This document shows, in pieces, positions 26,794 to 36,748 of a DNA stretch of 64,000 nucleotides. The position numbers were made by a program, and so were the translations under genes. The stretch is from Azophilus sp965214305 (GTDB taxonomy: Bacteria > Pseudomonadota > Gammaproteobacteria > Pseudomonadales > Azotimanducaceae): assembly GCA_965214305.1 (NCBI GenBank), contig OZ243949.1, forward strand, positions 1,922,001 through 1,986,000, read 5' to 3'. Under the pieces are notes generated by a model. The model had not been told where the DNA came from. It did not search any database and saw only the letters and a program-made list of their open reading frames with translations. The number at the start of each line of letters is the position of its first letter. Within the stretch, counting starts at the first letter, position 1.

Positions 26794-29700
26794 GATTTCC
26801 CCCGCGCTCAGCGGGGGCCTCATTGAAGCGCGATGACCCGCGCCTCCACGCGCTCGCCGTCGGCGGGATTTCCCCCGCGCTCAGCGGGGGCCTCATTGAA
26901 GCGCGGATGTCACGGACGCGTCCCGCGACACCTACGACGACGATTTCCCCCGCGCTCAGCGGGGGCCTCATTGAAGCTGTTGTCAAACATATGCCCTCAT
27001 CCACCTGCCATTCGATTTCCCCCGCGCTCAGCGGGGGCCTCATTGAAGCCAGCCCCCGGCACCGTACCGGCTCCGGCCGGCCGCGGATTTCCCCCGCGCT
27101 CAGCGGGGGCCTCATTGAAGCGTCCGCCCAGCACGTCCCCGCCGCCACCGCCGCCCGATTTCCCCCGCGCTCAGCGGGGGCCTCATTGAAGCTGTCTGTG
27201 CCTGGATCTATACGGCTGCGAGCCGACGGGATTTCCCCCGCGCTCAGCGGGGGCCTCATTGAAGCCTCGCTCTGCGCGTCCTGCAGTCTCATCTGTGTCG
27301 GTGATTTCCCCCGCGCTCAGCGGGGGCCTCATTGAAGCTTCGGCTGGTAGATTACCCCGCCGCCCTCGCTTGGGATTTCCCCCGCGCTCAGCGGGGGCCT
27401 CATTGAAGCATGCCGCTCGTGACGTTGGTGATCAGTGCGCGGTCGGTGGATTTCCCCCGCGCTCAGCGGGGGCCTCATTGAAGCCAAATTCCATGAGGAA
27501 AGCTTTTCGACAATCCCCTTGGATTTCCCCCGCGCTCAGCGGGGGCCTCATTGAAGCCGCGGGATCATTCATGGATTGCAAATCCCGTATGAGATTTCCC
27601 CCGCGCTCAGCGGGGGCCTCATTGAAGCTACATACCTCACAGGCACATCTACGGACAGGACTTCGATTTCCCCCGCGCTCAGCGGGGGCCTCATTGAAGC
27701 CCGACCGCGCGGGCGCGGAACGAGTGGATCGACGCCGATTTCCCCCGCGCTCAGCGGGGGCCTCATTGAAGCAGCGTTCAAATCGACGGCGCGATCATCG
27801 CCGCGATCGATTTCCCCCGCGCTCAGCGGGGGCCTCATTGAAGCGAAGTCTTCGTCGTCCTCCATGTCCACTCGTTCGAGATTTCCCCCGCGCTCAGCGG
27901 GGGCCTCATTGAAGCGCATCCTCCTCCCGCATGATTTGCCTGAGCAAATCGATTTCCCCCGCGCTCAGCGGGGGCCTCATTGAAGCCATTCAAGTCCGTC
28001 ACAATTACATCCGTCTGACCGAGCGGATTTCCCCCGCGCTCAGCGGGGGCCTCATTGAAGCAGTTCTCCTTTCTGATGATGTATAGGTCTTTTTCATTGA
28101 TTTCCCCCGCGCTCAGCGGGGGCCTCATTGAAGCTACGACAACGGTCGCGGCGGGTACCGGTTCCGGCAAGATTTCCCCCGCGCTCAGCGGGGGCCTCAT
28201 TGAAGCCACCCCGTACAAAGCGGGACACGTTTTGACGGAGGGGGGATTTCCCCCGCGCTCAGCGGGGGCCTCATTGAAGCTGCTTCTGCCGGTAGATGTG
28301 GTTCCACACTTTGCCGGATTTCCCCCGCGCTCAGCGGGGGCCTCATTGAAGCGCTGCCCAATAATCGCGCCATCCTCGAAGCTCCTGATGATTTCCCCCG
28401 CGCTCAGCGGGGGCCTCATTGAAGCGATTTCCTGGGCTACGCCGTGGCCCTGCCGGTGGCGGTGATTTCCCCCGCGCTCAGCGGGGGCCTCATTGAAGCT
28501 CCACGGGTCGAAGCCGACCATTTTTGGGCCCCAGCGGATTTCCCCCGCGCTCAGCGGGGGCCTCATTGAAGCGCCGCTCAGGTCTTTCTCTTTTGGACCC
28601 AGCAGGTCGGATTTCCCCCGCGCTCAGCGGGGGCCTCATTGAAGCTTCATTAGCAGGTCTCCTGATCATTTCGTTTTACCTGATTTCCCCCGCGCTCAGC
28701 GGGGGCCTCATTGAAGCTCCCCAGTCTCTCCCAGGGCGTCGTCCCCGGATACGGATTTCCCCCGCGCTCAGCGGGGGCCTCATTGAAGCGCGGACATGTT
28801 CTCGTTCGGACGGGGCACGACGAAGGCGATTTCCCCCGCGCTCAGCGGGGGCCTCATTGAAGCGGTTGTCACACAAATAATGTCATACACCGATTTGTCC
28901 GACGATTTCCCCCGCGCTCAGCGGGGGCCTCATTGAAGCGTGACCACGACCCCGCCGATGGTGCGGCGCCAGTAGATTTCCCCCGCGCTCAGCGGGGGCC
29001 TCATTGAAGCCGCCGAGGAGGCGGCCTCCAATTTGAACGCCGGCACGATTTCCCCCGCGCTCAGCGGGGGCCTCATTGAAGCTCCGCGAGCGTTCGCTCG
29101 CATAACTCGAACTCCGGGGATTTCCCCCGCGCTCAGCGGGGGCCTCATTGAAGCTTTTTTTTCAGGACGAGTGTGCAATTGGGTACTCTTGATTTCCCCC
29201 GCGCTCAGCGGGGGCCTCATTGAAGCCCGGCATTTCTCGACGCATCGTCTTTACCATCGCACGGAGATTTCCCCCGCGCTCAGCGGGGGCCTCATTGAAG
29301 CGGCGTCGGTCATGCGCACCCACGCGTACTTCTCCCCGCGATTTCCCCCGCGCTCAGCGGGGGCCTCATTGAAGCGCCTTGGCCTTGCGGGCTACAGTGC
29401 GGGTTACGGTTGATTTCCCCCGCGCTCAGCGGGGGCCTCATTGAAGCGTTGCTGCCGGACACATGGACACCTGCTCACGCGGCCGATTTCCCCCGCGCTC
29501 AGCGGGGGCCTCATTGAAGCCTAAGGTCGGGTCAGCGGGCGCTCAACGAGGAGCAGTCGATTTCCCCCGCGCTCAGCGGGGGCCTCATTGAAGCGGGTGG
29601 GAGACGCTGCGGGCGCACCACATGGGATGGGGGGATTTCCCCCGCGCTCAGCGGGGGCCTCATTGAAGCACGGATACGGGCATCGATCCCGTTTACGAGT

Positions 29701-30391
29701 CGCAACGATTTCCCCCGCGCTCAGCGGGGGCCTCATTGAAGCATGTCCACGTCGCCGTTCGACGCGTGTTTGGGCCGGATTTCCCCCGCGCTCAGCGGGG
29801 GCCTCATTGAAGCAACGCCCTTTCCGCGATCTCGAATGAATTGGGGGTGATTTCCCCCGCGCTCAGCGGGGGCCTCATTGAAGCCCCGAGATTTCGCGGG
29901 CGCAGGACGCGCTGGCGCTCGATTTCCCCCGCGCTCAGCGGGGGCCTCATTGAAGCCTGGGATGGGGTCAAACGGACATCACGGCAGGCCGTGATTTCCC
30001 CCGCGCTCAGCGGGGGCCTCATTGAAGCAATGACTTCCCCCAAGCCCAGTTTCCCGCCGAGCTCCGATTTCCCCCGCGCTCAGCGGGGGCCTCATTGAAG
30101 CGCGAGAAGGTTCCGACATTCCCGCCGGGGGAAATGAGATTTCCCCCGCGCTCAGCGGGGGCCTCATTGAAGCGTGCGCGGGGAAAACGCCAACTCTATG
30201 ACGGTTCCGGCGATTTCCCCCGCGCTCAGCGGGGGCCTCATTGAAGCGACGGAAAACCCCTGACATCGAAAATTACGCGGGCGTGATTTCCCCCGCGCTC
30301 AGCGGGGGCCTCATTGAAGCGAGCGCTTCGGAAAGGCGGCCCAGCGATACATGAGGATTTCCCCCGCGCTCAGCGGGGGCCTCATTGAAGC
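26794..30391 (+). CRISPR. Type I-G CRISPR array, 50 repeats and 49 spacers
   Basis: I counted 50 copies of a 36-bp repeat that starts GATTTCCCCCGCGCTCAGCG and ends CCTCATTGAAGC. The unit-to-unit distance is 71-76 bases, giving 49 spacers of 35-40 bases. The repeat folds into a 7-bp stem CCCCCGC/GCGGGGG with loop GCTCA, leaving an unpaired 3' handle ending ATTGAAGC. All repeats I checked, including the last, appear identical. The cas2 side is the leader side, so transcription is rightward. Long open frames across the array on both strands come from the repeats and are not genes. Confidence 0.99.
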
Positions 30392-30403
30392 CGCGGCGTT
30401 TGC

Positions 30404-30422
30404 GGGGGGGGGGGGGGGGGGG
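30404..30422. other. Run of 19 consecutive G bases after the array
   Basis: A pure G homopolymer begins 12 bases after the last repeat. Such runs are rare in genomes and common as short-read or assembly artefacts, so the array end may be misassembled here. Confidence 0.9.
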
Positions 30423-30491
30423 TAGGCGACTGCAGCTTGAGGCTCGCGCTAATGCGGGCAACGCTCGTCGCTTCCTGTCAGACGTCGCGGG

Positions 30492-30554
30492 CGATGTTTC
30501 CCCCGAAATGGATCCAAGTGGATTTGGATCCTATGTAGGGGGCTCCGGAAACAT
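30492..30554. repeat. Palindrome with CRISPR-repeat-like edges
   Basis: Outer arms ATGTTTCC (30494-30501) and GGAAACAT (30547-30554) are perfect; inside are CCCCC/GGGGG and two GGATCC sites. The left edge GATGTTTCCCCCG and right part GGGGGCTC resemble a CRISPR repeat with an enlarged loop. It lies about 100 bases past the array. Confidence 0.5.
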
Positions 30555-30599
30555 TTGAGCTTTAGTCCCCCGAGCGGGTTCCCGCCAGCACGATGGCCC

Positions 30600-31733
30600 T
30601 CATGGCGGGGCCAACAACTTCTCGTACACCGTGTAGCGCTTGCTGATCACGCCGCCGATACGCTCCATGATGGCCCGCATGCCCTTGTTTTGCTCAAGTA
30701 TCCACGAGGTCTCGGTGGTGGTGATGCCATGCCCTAGGCCAGCTTCGCGGGCTTGATAGATCAGGCTCATGGCCACGCCGCCGCCGAGCGGGCTGTCTTG
30801 CAGGTAGCGGCGCACGCCCATCAGCGGCACCCGGCCTTTGGCCGGCAGCCGGACCTTCAACCGCCACAGCAGCTTGGCCCAACCCCAGGGCAGCAGCCGA
30901 CCGTTCAAGTCGGCGATTGCATCGTTGATGTTGGGCAGCATAACGATGAAGCCGACCGCCTCGCCCTCAATTTCGGCGAGCCAGATCAGGTCGTTCGGCA
31001 GCACCAGCAGCAACAACTGGCCCAGGGCTCGGAACTCTCGTTCGGTGAAGGGTACGAAGCCCCAGTTACCGGACCAAGCGTCGTTGAAGATGCTGCGCAT
31101 CCGTTCCAAGTCCGTGGCCTTCCGGGCTCGATCCAAAGGTCGCAAGGCAATGCGCCGCGCCAACCGTTTGCGCTGCGCGGTGATGGCCCGGGGCTCCTCG
31201 TAGGCAGTCGCCGCTTCGTAGGCAAGCATCTGCTGGCAAGGCCGGTAGCCGAGGGCTTCGATGCGTTGGCCGTAGTAGGGGCGGGCGTGGCCCATCATGA
31301 AGTAGGGCGGGGTGTCGTGGCCTTCGGTGAGCAGCCCGATCTCCTGGTTGATGTTCAGGTTGATCGGGCCAATGATCCGCCGCATCCCTCGGCGGCGCAG
31401 CCAATCCTCCGCGGTCTCGAACAGGGCGTTGAAGAGGCCGTGGTCGTCCTCGCCCTCAATCAGCCCAAAAAAGCCGGTGCCTTCGCCGTGCTGCGCCTGA
31501 TACAAGGCATCGACCTGGGCGGTGATCCGGCCAACGGGCCGGCCGTTGAGCCGGGCGATCCAAGCCTGCCAATCCAAGTGATCGAATACCGGCGACTTCG
31601 GCGAAAGGGCCATCAGGCGCTCCATCACCAAGGGTGGCCGCCAAGCGCCATCGTCCCGGTAGATGGGCCAAGGCACCTTGATGAATGTCTTGAGCAGGCG
31701 CCTGCTGGTCACCGGGACGATTTCGAGGCTCAA
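30600..31733 (-). CDS. GNAT-like N-acetyltransferase family protein
   Basis: A protein of about 377 residues with a GNAT-type fold. Typical points are LKTFIKVPWPIYRDDGAWRP near the start, FFGLIEGEDDHGLFNALFE, RRGMRRIIGPINLNINQEIG, and a late segment GHGITTTETSWILEQNKGM. Family members of this size commonly begin with an I-x-P-V segment, here LEIVPVTS. I chose TTG 31733 because AAGGAGGA lies just upstream; the ATG at 31751 is the alternative. The substrate is unknown. It ends on the array side, converging with the array. Confidence 0.7.
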   Translation of the reverse strand: MSLEIVPVTSRRLLKTFIKVPWPIYRDDGAWRPPLVMERLMALSPKSPVFDHLDWQAWIARLNGRPVGRITAQVDALYQAQHGEGTGFFGLIEGEDDHGLFNALFETAEDWLRRRGMRRIIGPINLNINQEIGLLTEGHDTPPYFMMGHARPYYGQRIEALGYRPCQQMLAYEAATAYEEPRAITAQRKRLARRIALRPLDRARKATDLERMRSIFNDAWSGNWGFVPFTEREFRALGQLLLLVLPNDLIWLAEIEGEAVGFIVMLPNINDAIADLNGRLLPWGWAKLLWRLKVRLPAKGRVPLMGVRRYLQDSPLGGGVAMSLIYQAREAGLGHGITTTETSWILEQNKGMRAIMERIGGVISKRYTVYEKLLAPP

Positions 31734-31974
31734 GGTTCCTCCTTCCTCCATACTGAACAGCCGCCGATGGAAGCATTCTACTCGCCATGGGCCCCAAGTA
31801 GAATTGGAGCTTCCCGGCCTTCCCAAACAATGTATCCAGCATCGGCAGCAGTGGCCGATCAGGGTAATACCGCCGTGCCAGATGGATGACCAGATGGATG
31901 AAACGCAGCGTTCGCAGAGCGTCAAACCATTGGTGCAGGGATTTGCGCAGCGTATGGGGATAACGGTAACGGGT

Positions 31975-32673
31975 TCATTGATAAATGCTGTTCAGCCAGT
32001 CGGCGATATCGGCGATTTCTTCCGGGCAAACCTGGTGGCCCATGGCGTATTCGCGCCATTGTACGCGGTAGTTCAACCCGAGCAGCGCCTCGCGGGCGGT
32101 GATTGCCCGGGTAATCGGAATCATCGGGTCGGTCATCCCGTGCGCCATCAGAATAGGCACATCAATGCTCGCGAAACTCACCCGCTCGGCGAGGCGTTCA
32201 TGGTCGTGGACATAGGTGGAAAGCGCCAGAATGCCGGCCAGACCGCAATGATGGCAGAGCCCCAATTCCAGGGCGATTACCCCGCCTTGGCTGAAGCCCG
32301 CCAGCACAATCCGCTCCGGTGGCGTACCGGATGCCGCTTCGCGCTCGATCAGTTCCGTAACCCGGGCGACCGATTGGTCGATGTCTCGCTTACCGGCCAA
32401 GGGGGCGCCGAAGTCGATGTCGTACCAAGCCCGCATCCGCTCGCCGCCATTGATGGCCACTGATCGCATCGGCGCATTCGGGAAGACGAAACGCAAACGT
32501 CGGTTGAGATTCAGCATCGGCACAATCGGCTCGAAATCGTGCGCATCCGCGCCAAGCCCATGCAGCCAGATTACGGTGCCCGCGCAGTTGCCGCCCGCCG
32601 CGCCGCCTTCCGGCGTTTGCGGGCTTAAGCCGCCGCCGGCCTCCAATATCACAGTATCCAAACTCTCTGACAT
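31975..32673 (-). CDS. Carboxylesterase/phospholipase family hydrolase
   Basis: A 232-residue alpha/beta hydrolase of the carboxylesterase 2 (phospholipase/carboxylesterase) family. The oxyanion strand is VIWLHGLGADAHDF, the nucleophile elbow is GFSQGG near residue 135, the acid is in MAHGMTDPMIP and the catalytic His is in YAMGHQVCPEE. Enzymes of this family hydrolyse short acyl esters or thioesters. The ATG at 32673 is chosen over upstream starts, which would translate a family-A repeat fragment. Confidence 0.85.
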   Translation of the reverse strand: MSESLDTVILEAGGGLSPQTPEGGAAGGNCAGTVIWLHGLGADAHDFEPIVPMLNLNRRLRFVFPNAPMRSVAINGGERMRAWYDIDFGAPLAGKRDIDQSVARVTELIEREAASGTPPERIVLAGFSQGGVIALELGLCHHCGLAGILALSTYVHDHERLAERVSFASIDVPILMAHGMTDPMIPITRAITAREALLGLNYRVQWREYAMGHQVCPEEIADIADWLNSIYQ

Positions 32674-32706
32674 TTTGCTTCCGTAAAGGTTGCTTATACT
32701 GGCCGC

Positions 32707-32748
32707 TTGGGCTGCGGTCAATGAAGCGTTGCCAAATTGAGCCACCAC
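32707..32748. repeat. Intergenic element, family A (copy A3, half)
   Basis: GGGCTGCGGTCAATGAAGCG and TTGCCAAATTGAGCCACC match the right half of A1 and A2. The left half is missing. Confidence 0.65.
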
Positions 32749-32807
32749 CGATTAACAGGTTTCTTGGCGATTGCAGGATAATGCGCGCTTGCTAACAAGA
32801 GGTATAA

Positions 32808-34610
32808 ATGGACGACGGCCTTAATCGCGAAGCTTCCAAAAACCTGATCAATTTGCGCCCGGCGCTGCGGTTCCTGCGTCCCTATATTGGGCAGGTGGCC
32901 ATTGCCGGTGTTGCGCTGGTGGCCACCGCCGGCATCACGCTCTCCATTGGCCAAGGCTTGCGGCTGGTGATCGACCGTGGGCTCAAAGGCGGTTCCGAGG
33001 CACTGCTTGAGCAAAGCATCCTGGTCTTTTTCGTACTGGTGCTCGCGCTCACCATCGGCACCTTTGTGCGCTTCTACTTCGTTTCCTGGATTGGCGAGCG
33101 GGTGAGCGCGGACATAAGGCTGGCCGTGTTTCGTCGGCTCATTCGCCTGCATCCCGCCTTCTTTGAAAAGAACCAGCCCACCGAAATCCAATCGCGCATC
33201 ACCACCGACACAACCCTGCTGCAAACGGTTATTGGCTCGTCGGTCTCCATCGCCCTGCGCAATATTCTGATGTTTATCGGTGGTGTGCTGCTGCTGGTGG
33301 TAACCGACCCCAAGCTATCGCTGGTTGTATTTGCCAGCGTACCGGTCGTGGTGGCACCCATCGTCCTGTTCGGCCGCCGGGTGCGCCGCCTGTCGCGCAG
33401 CAGCCAAGACAGCATCGCCGATGTCGGTGCCTACGCCGGCGAATCGCTGCGGCATGTAAAAATTGTGCAGTCCTTCAATCACCAAAGCCACGATGAGCAT
33501 GAATTCGATGCCCGGGTAAGCACGGCCTTCGCTTTGGGGGTGAACCGCATTCGTCAGCGGGCGGTATTGATCGCTCTGGTGATGTTATTGGTGATGAGCG
33601 CCATCGCGGTCATGCTTTGGATGGGCGGGCAGGATGTGGTTGCCGGCCGCACAAGTGCGGGGGATCTGGCGGCTTTTCTCTTTTATTCCATCATCGTGGC
33701 CGGGTCGGTGGGTGCCATCAGCGAGGTCTACAGCGACCTGCAGCGGGCGGCGGGTGCCACCGAGCGATTGGTTGAGCTGCTTGATGCGCCGAACGAGTTG
33801 CCCGAACCGACGCACCCCGAGCGGTTACCGGGGGGCGGCCAACTCGGTTTGGTGGCGCGGGCGCTTCGCTTTACCTATCCGCTGCGTCCGGAAGTGGAGA
33901 TTCTGAGCGGCATCGATTTCGAGATTGCGCCCGGTGAGATGGTTGCCCTGGTGGGGCCGTCGGGCGCGGGCAAGACCACGCTTTTTGATCTGCTGCAACG
34001 ATTTTACGATCCGACTGGCGGGGAAATCCGCCTGGCGGACCATGCCCTGCCCAAGCTGCGTCTTGCGGATGTGCGTGATGCAATCGGCTTTGTACCGCAA
34101 GACCCGGTGCTGTTCGCCGGAACAGTGCGGTCGAACGTGCTCTACGGCAACCCGGACGCAAGCGAGGCGGACTTGCACGATGCGCTGCGTCTTGCCCAGG
34201 CCGCGGAGTTCATCGCCAAGCTTCCCGATGGCTTGAATGCCAGGCTCGGCGAAGACGGTGTTGGGCTTTCGGGGGGCCAAAAGCAACGCCTCGCCATCGC
34301 CCGTGCGCTGCTCACCAAGCCAGCGATATTGCTGCTCGACGAAGCGACCAGCGCCCTTGATGCGGAAAGCGAAAACTACATCCGCATGAGCATTGAGGAG
34401 CTCAAGGGCCGGTGCAGCATCCTGGTCATTGCCCACCGGCTTTCCACGGTGCGCCGCGCCGACCGCATCCTGGTGCTTGAAGATGGAAAACTGATCGCCG
34501 ACGGCCCGCACGATGCGCTGGTGCGCGGCAACGCCCTCTATGCGCGATTCGCGCAATTGCAATTCGACGGCGTCGCCGAACCGCCGCCGCTCGTTGGGAG
34601 ATACCAGTGA
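32808..34610 (+). CDS. ABC exporter, fused permease and ATPase (MsbA-like)
   Basis: A 600-residue half-transporter. Residues ~25-320 hold six membrane helices (ABC transmembrane type 1). The ATPase domain has Walker A GPSGAGKTT near 385, Q-loop VPQDPVLFAGTVRSN, signature LSGGQKQR near 488 and Walker B ILLLDEATSALD near 507. Homodimers of this type export lipids, lipid A precursors or drugs. An MsbA role is possible but there is no lipid A gene nearby. Its stop overlaps the start of the acyl-CoA synthetase gene (GTGA), so the two are co-translated. Confidence 0.85.
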   Translation: MDDGLNREASKNLINLRPALRFLRPYIGQVAIAGVALVATAGITLSIGQGLRLVIDRGLKGGSEALLEQSILVFFVLVLALTIGTFVRFYFVSWIGERVSADIRLAVFRRLIRLHPAFFEKNQPTEIQSRITTDTTLLQTVIGSSVSIALRNILMFIGGVLLLVVTDPKLSLVVFASVPVVVAPIVLFGRRVRRLSRSSQDSIADVGAYAGESLRHVKIVQSFNHQSHDEHEFDARVSTAFALGVNRIRQRAVLIALVMLLVMSAIAVMLWMGGQDVVAGRTSAGDLAAFLFYSIIVAGSVGAISEVYSDLQRAAGATERLVELLDAPNELPEPTHPERLPGGGQLGLVARALRFTYPLRPEVEILSGIDFEIAPGEMVALVGPSGAGKTTLFDLLQRFYDPTGGEIRLADHALPKLRLADVRDAIGFVPQDPVLFAGTVRSNVLYGNPDASEADLHDALRLAQAAEFIAKLPDGLNARLGEDGVGLSGGQKQRLAIARALLTKPAILLLDEATSALDAESENYIRMSIEELKGRCSILVIAHRLSTVRRADRILVLEDGKLIADGPHDALVRGNALYARFAQLQFDGVAEPPPLVGRYQ

Positions 34611-36490
34611 CGAATTATGCAAGCGAATATGAGCGGTCCATTGCCGACCCCGAGGGTTTCTGGCACGAGCGGGCGACGGAATTGCCGTGGTTGGCGTTTC
34701 CGCGGACCATTCTCGATCAAGATGCCAACGGTGCCTGGCGTTGGTATCGCGGCGGCATCACCAATTCCTGTTGGCTCGCCGTTGACCGGCACCTGGATGC
34801 GGGCCGCGGCGAGCAGACGGCGCTGATCTACGATTCCCCCGTAACGGGTCGCATCGAGCGTTTCACTTTTGCCGAATTGCAGCGGCGGGTGGCCCGGGTG
34901 GCGGGCGGTTTGGTCGCGCTCGGCGTGGCCAAGGGCGACCGGGTGGTGATTTACATGCCCATGGTGCCCGAGGCGGTAATCGCCATGCTCGCCTGCGCGC
35001 GCATCGGTGCCGTACATTCCGTCGTTTTTGGCGGGTTCGCGGCGCCGGAGTTGGCGAGCCGCATCGATGACGCCCGGCCCAAGGTGGTGTTGAGCGCATC
35101 CTGCGGCATTGAGTTTGCGCGCATTATCGAATATCAGCCGCTGCTGGACGAAGCCCTGCGCATCGCCAAGCATCCTGTTGAACATTGCGTCGTGCTGCAA
35201 CGTCCACAAACGGCCGCCGCATTGGTGGCGGGTCGGGATCTGGATTGGGGTGCATGGGAAGCCGCCAGCGAAATGGTTGACTATGTGCCGCTCGACGCCA
35301 CCGACCCGCTTTATATCCTCTATACCTCCGGCACCACGGGTCGTCCCAAGGGGGTGCTGCGCGACAACGGCGGCCATGCGGTCGCTCTGCATTGGAGTAT
35401 GGGGGCCATCTATGGGGTGGACAGCGGTGATGTTTTTTGGGCCGCCTCCGATGTCGGTTGGGTGGTTGGCCATTCCTACATTGTCTACGGCCCGCTAATC
35501 CGCGGTTGCACATCGGTGCTCTACGAGGGCAAGCCCGTGCAGACGCCGGACGCCGGCGCCTATTGGCGGGTCATCCAAGACCACGGCGTAAAGAGTTTCT
35601 TCGTGGCGCCAACGGCGTTTCGGGCCATTAAGAAGGAAGACCCGGATTGCCGACTGAAGGCCAACTACGACATCGCCTCGCTACGCTACCAATTCGTGGC
35701 CGGCGAGCGCCTCGACCCACCCACCTACCACTGGCTTTGCGACAACCTGGGAATCCCGGTGATTGACCACTGGTGGCAAACGGAAACCGGCTGGTCCATC
35801 TGCGCAAACTTGGCCGGGTTGGAATTGATGGAAACGCGCGCCGGTTCCGTATCATTACCGGTGCCCGGCTACGACCTGTGCATCCTCGATGAGAACGGCA
35901 CCGAACTTGGGCCGGATGAGGAAGGCGCGATCGCCATCCGGGCACCGTTGCCGCCGGGAACCTTTCCCACCCTTTGGGGCGATCACGACCGTTACATCGA
36001 AGCCTATTGGTCGCGGTACCCGGGCTTTTACCTCAGCGGTGATGGCGGCTACCGCGATGAAGACGGCTATGTCTACGTTATGGGCCGCATTGACGACGTC
36101 ATCAATGTGGCGGGGCATCGCATGTCAACCGGCGAACTGGAAGAGGTGGTGGCGAGTCACCCGGCGGTTGCGGAGTGTGCCGTGGTCGGTATTGCGGATG
36201 CGGACAAGGGGCAGGTGCCCTTGGGGTTGGTGGTACTAAAGGACGGCGTTAACTTGAGCGAGGCGGTATTGCGCGAGGAACTGGTGGCGGCGGTGCGCCG
36301 CAACCTGGGCCCCTTTGCGAACTTCAAGCGGGTACAGATCGTCAAGCGGTTGCCCAAGACCCGTTCCGGGAAGATTCTGCGGCAGGTTCTGCGCAAAATG
36401 ATTGACGGCGAGCCCTATGTGACGCCGTCCACCATTGAAGACTCGGCGGTGATTGGGGAGCTTACGGAAATACTAGCCAAGCGGGCATAG
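34607..36490 (+). CDS. prpE: Propionyl-CoA synthetase (acyl-CoA synthetase, ACS family)
   Basis: A 627-residue AMP-forming acyl-CoA synthetase close to PrpE/ACSS3. The N-terminal ACAS domain (YASEYERSIADPEGFWHE) is followed by the AMP-binding motif YTSGTTGRPKGVLRDNGGHAV near 240, VGHSYIVYGPL, and the C-terminal catalytic lysine in KTRSGKILRQ near 590. The adenylate-stabilising segment is DHWWQTETGW. PrpE activates propionate for the methylcitrate or methylmalonyl routes. The N-G-G-H segment after the P-loop is typical of PrpE rather than acetyl-CoA synthetase. The GTG start overlaps the ABC exporter gene. Confidence 0.85.
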   Translation: MTNYASEYERSIADPEGFWHERATELPWLAFPRTILDQDANGAWRWYRGGITNSCWLAVDRHLDAGRGEQTALIYDSPVTGRIERFTFAELQRRVARVAGGLVALGVAKGDRVVIYMPMVPEAVIAMLACARIGAVHSVVFGGFAAPELASRIDDARPKVVLSASCGIEFARIIEYQPLLDEALRIAKHPVEHCVVLQRPQTAAALVAGRDLDWGAWEAASEMVDYVPLDATDPLYILYTSGTTGRPKGVLRDNGGHAVALHWSMGAIYGVDSGDVFWAASDVGWVVGHSYIVYGPLIRGCTSVLYEGKPVQTPDAGAYWRVIQDHGVKSFFVAPTAFRAIKKEDPDCRLKANYDIASLRYQFVAGERLDPPTYHWLCDNLGIPVIDHWWQTETGWSICANLAGLELMETRAGSVSLPVPGYDLCILDENGTELGPDEEGAIAIRAPLPPGTFPTLWGDHDRYIEAYWSRYPGFYLSGDGGYRDEDGYVYVMGRIDDVINVAGHRMSTGELEEVVASHPAVAECAVVGIADADKGQVPLGLVVLKDGVNLSEAVLREELVAAVRRNLGPFANFKRVQIVKRLPKTRSGKILRQVLRKMIDGEPYVTPSTIEDSAVIGELTEILAKRA

Positions 36491-36525
36491 CTCGCTAATT
36501 TTCCTACAAAAGCGGTTGCCGTGAA

Positions 36526-36630
36526 ATTCCAATGCACCACGATCTGGCACCGAGCGTAAAAATCCAAACCCTCTTGGCCAACCGATGTGCTAGCGACCAC
36601 AAATGGCCAGAACGGACTGTTGAAAGACAC
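36526..36630 (-). pseudogene. Relic of a SNF2-type helicase (motif V region)
   Basis: A short minus-strand frame reads FNSPFWPFVVASTSVGQEGL then DF..C..VVHWN, which is the conserved C-terminal helicase segment of large SNF2/DEAD-like helicases (motif V, Q-E-G-L-D-F). A stop lies ten bases upstream of the preserved segment and similarity ends after HWN. Nothing else of the helicase is left, so it marks a deleted defence or DNA-repair gene at the left edge of the island. Confidence 0.55.
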
Positions 36631-36748
36631 CCTGTTGCATCAAGGACAACAAGGAGCCCGCAGTCGACGGTCTCCCCAGGACTTTTAGTTTGGCGACCAG
36701 CGGTGCCGTACTCATATGCCGGTTTCAGAGTTCACTCGCGATGCGGAA

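Noticed and set aside
26786..30461. Many long open frames on both strands with repeated ISPALSGGLIEA or MRPPLSAGEI units
   Set aside because: They are translations of the 36-bp CRISPR repeats. Because many repeat-spacer units are multiples of three, frames stay open by chance.
30753..31889. 378-residue plus-strand frame
   Set aside because: It is antisense to the acetyltransferase gene. Its composition (many His, Gln, Gly) is typical of GC-rich shadow frames.
33825..34622. 265-residue minus-strand frame in the ABC exporter
   Set aside because: Shadow of the ATPase domain, which has all canonical motifs on the plus strand.
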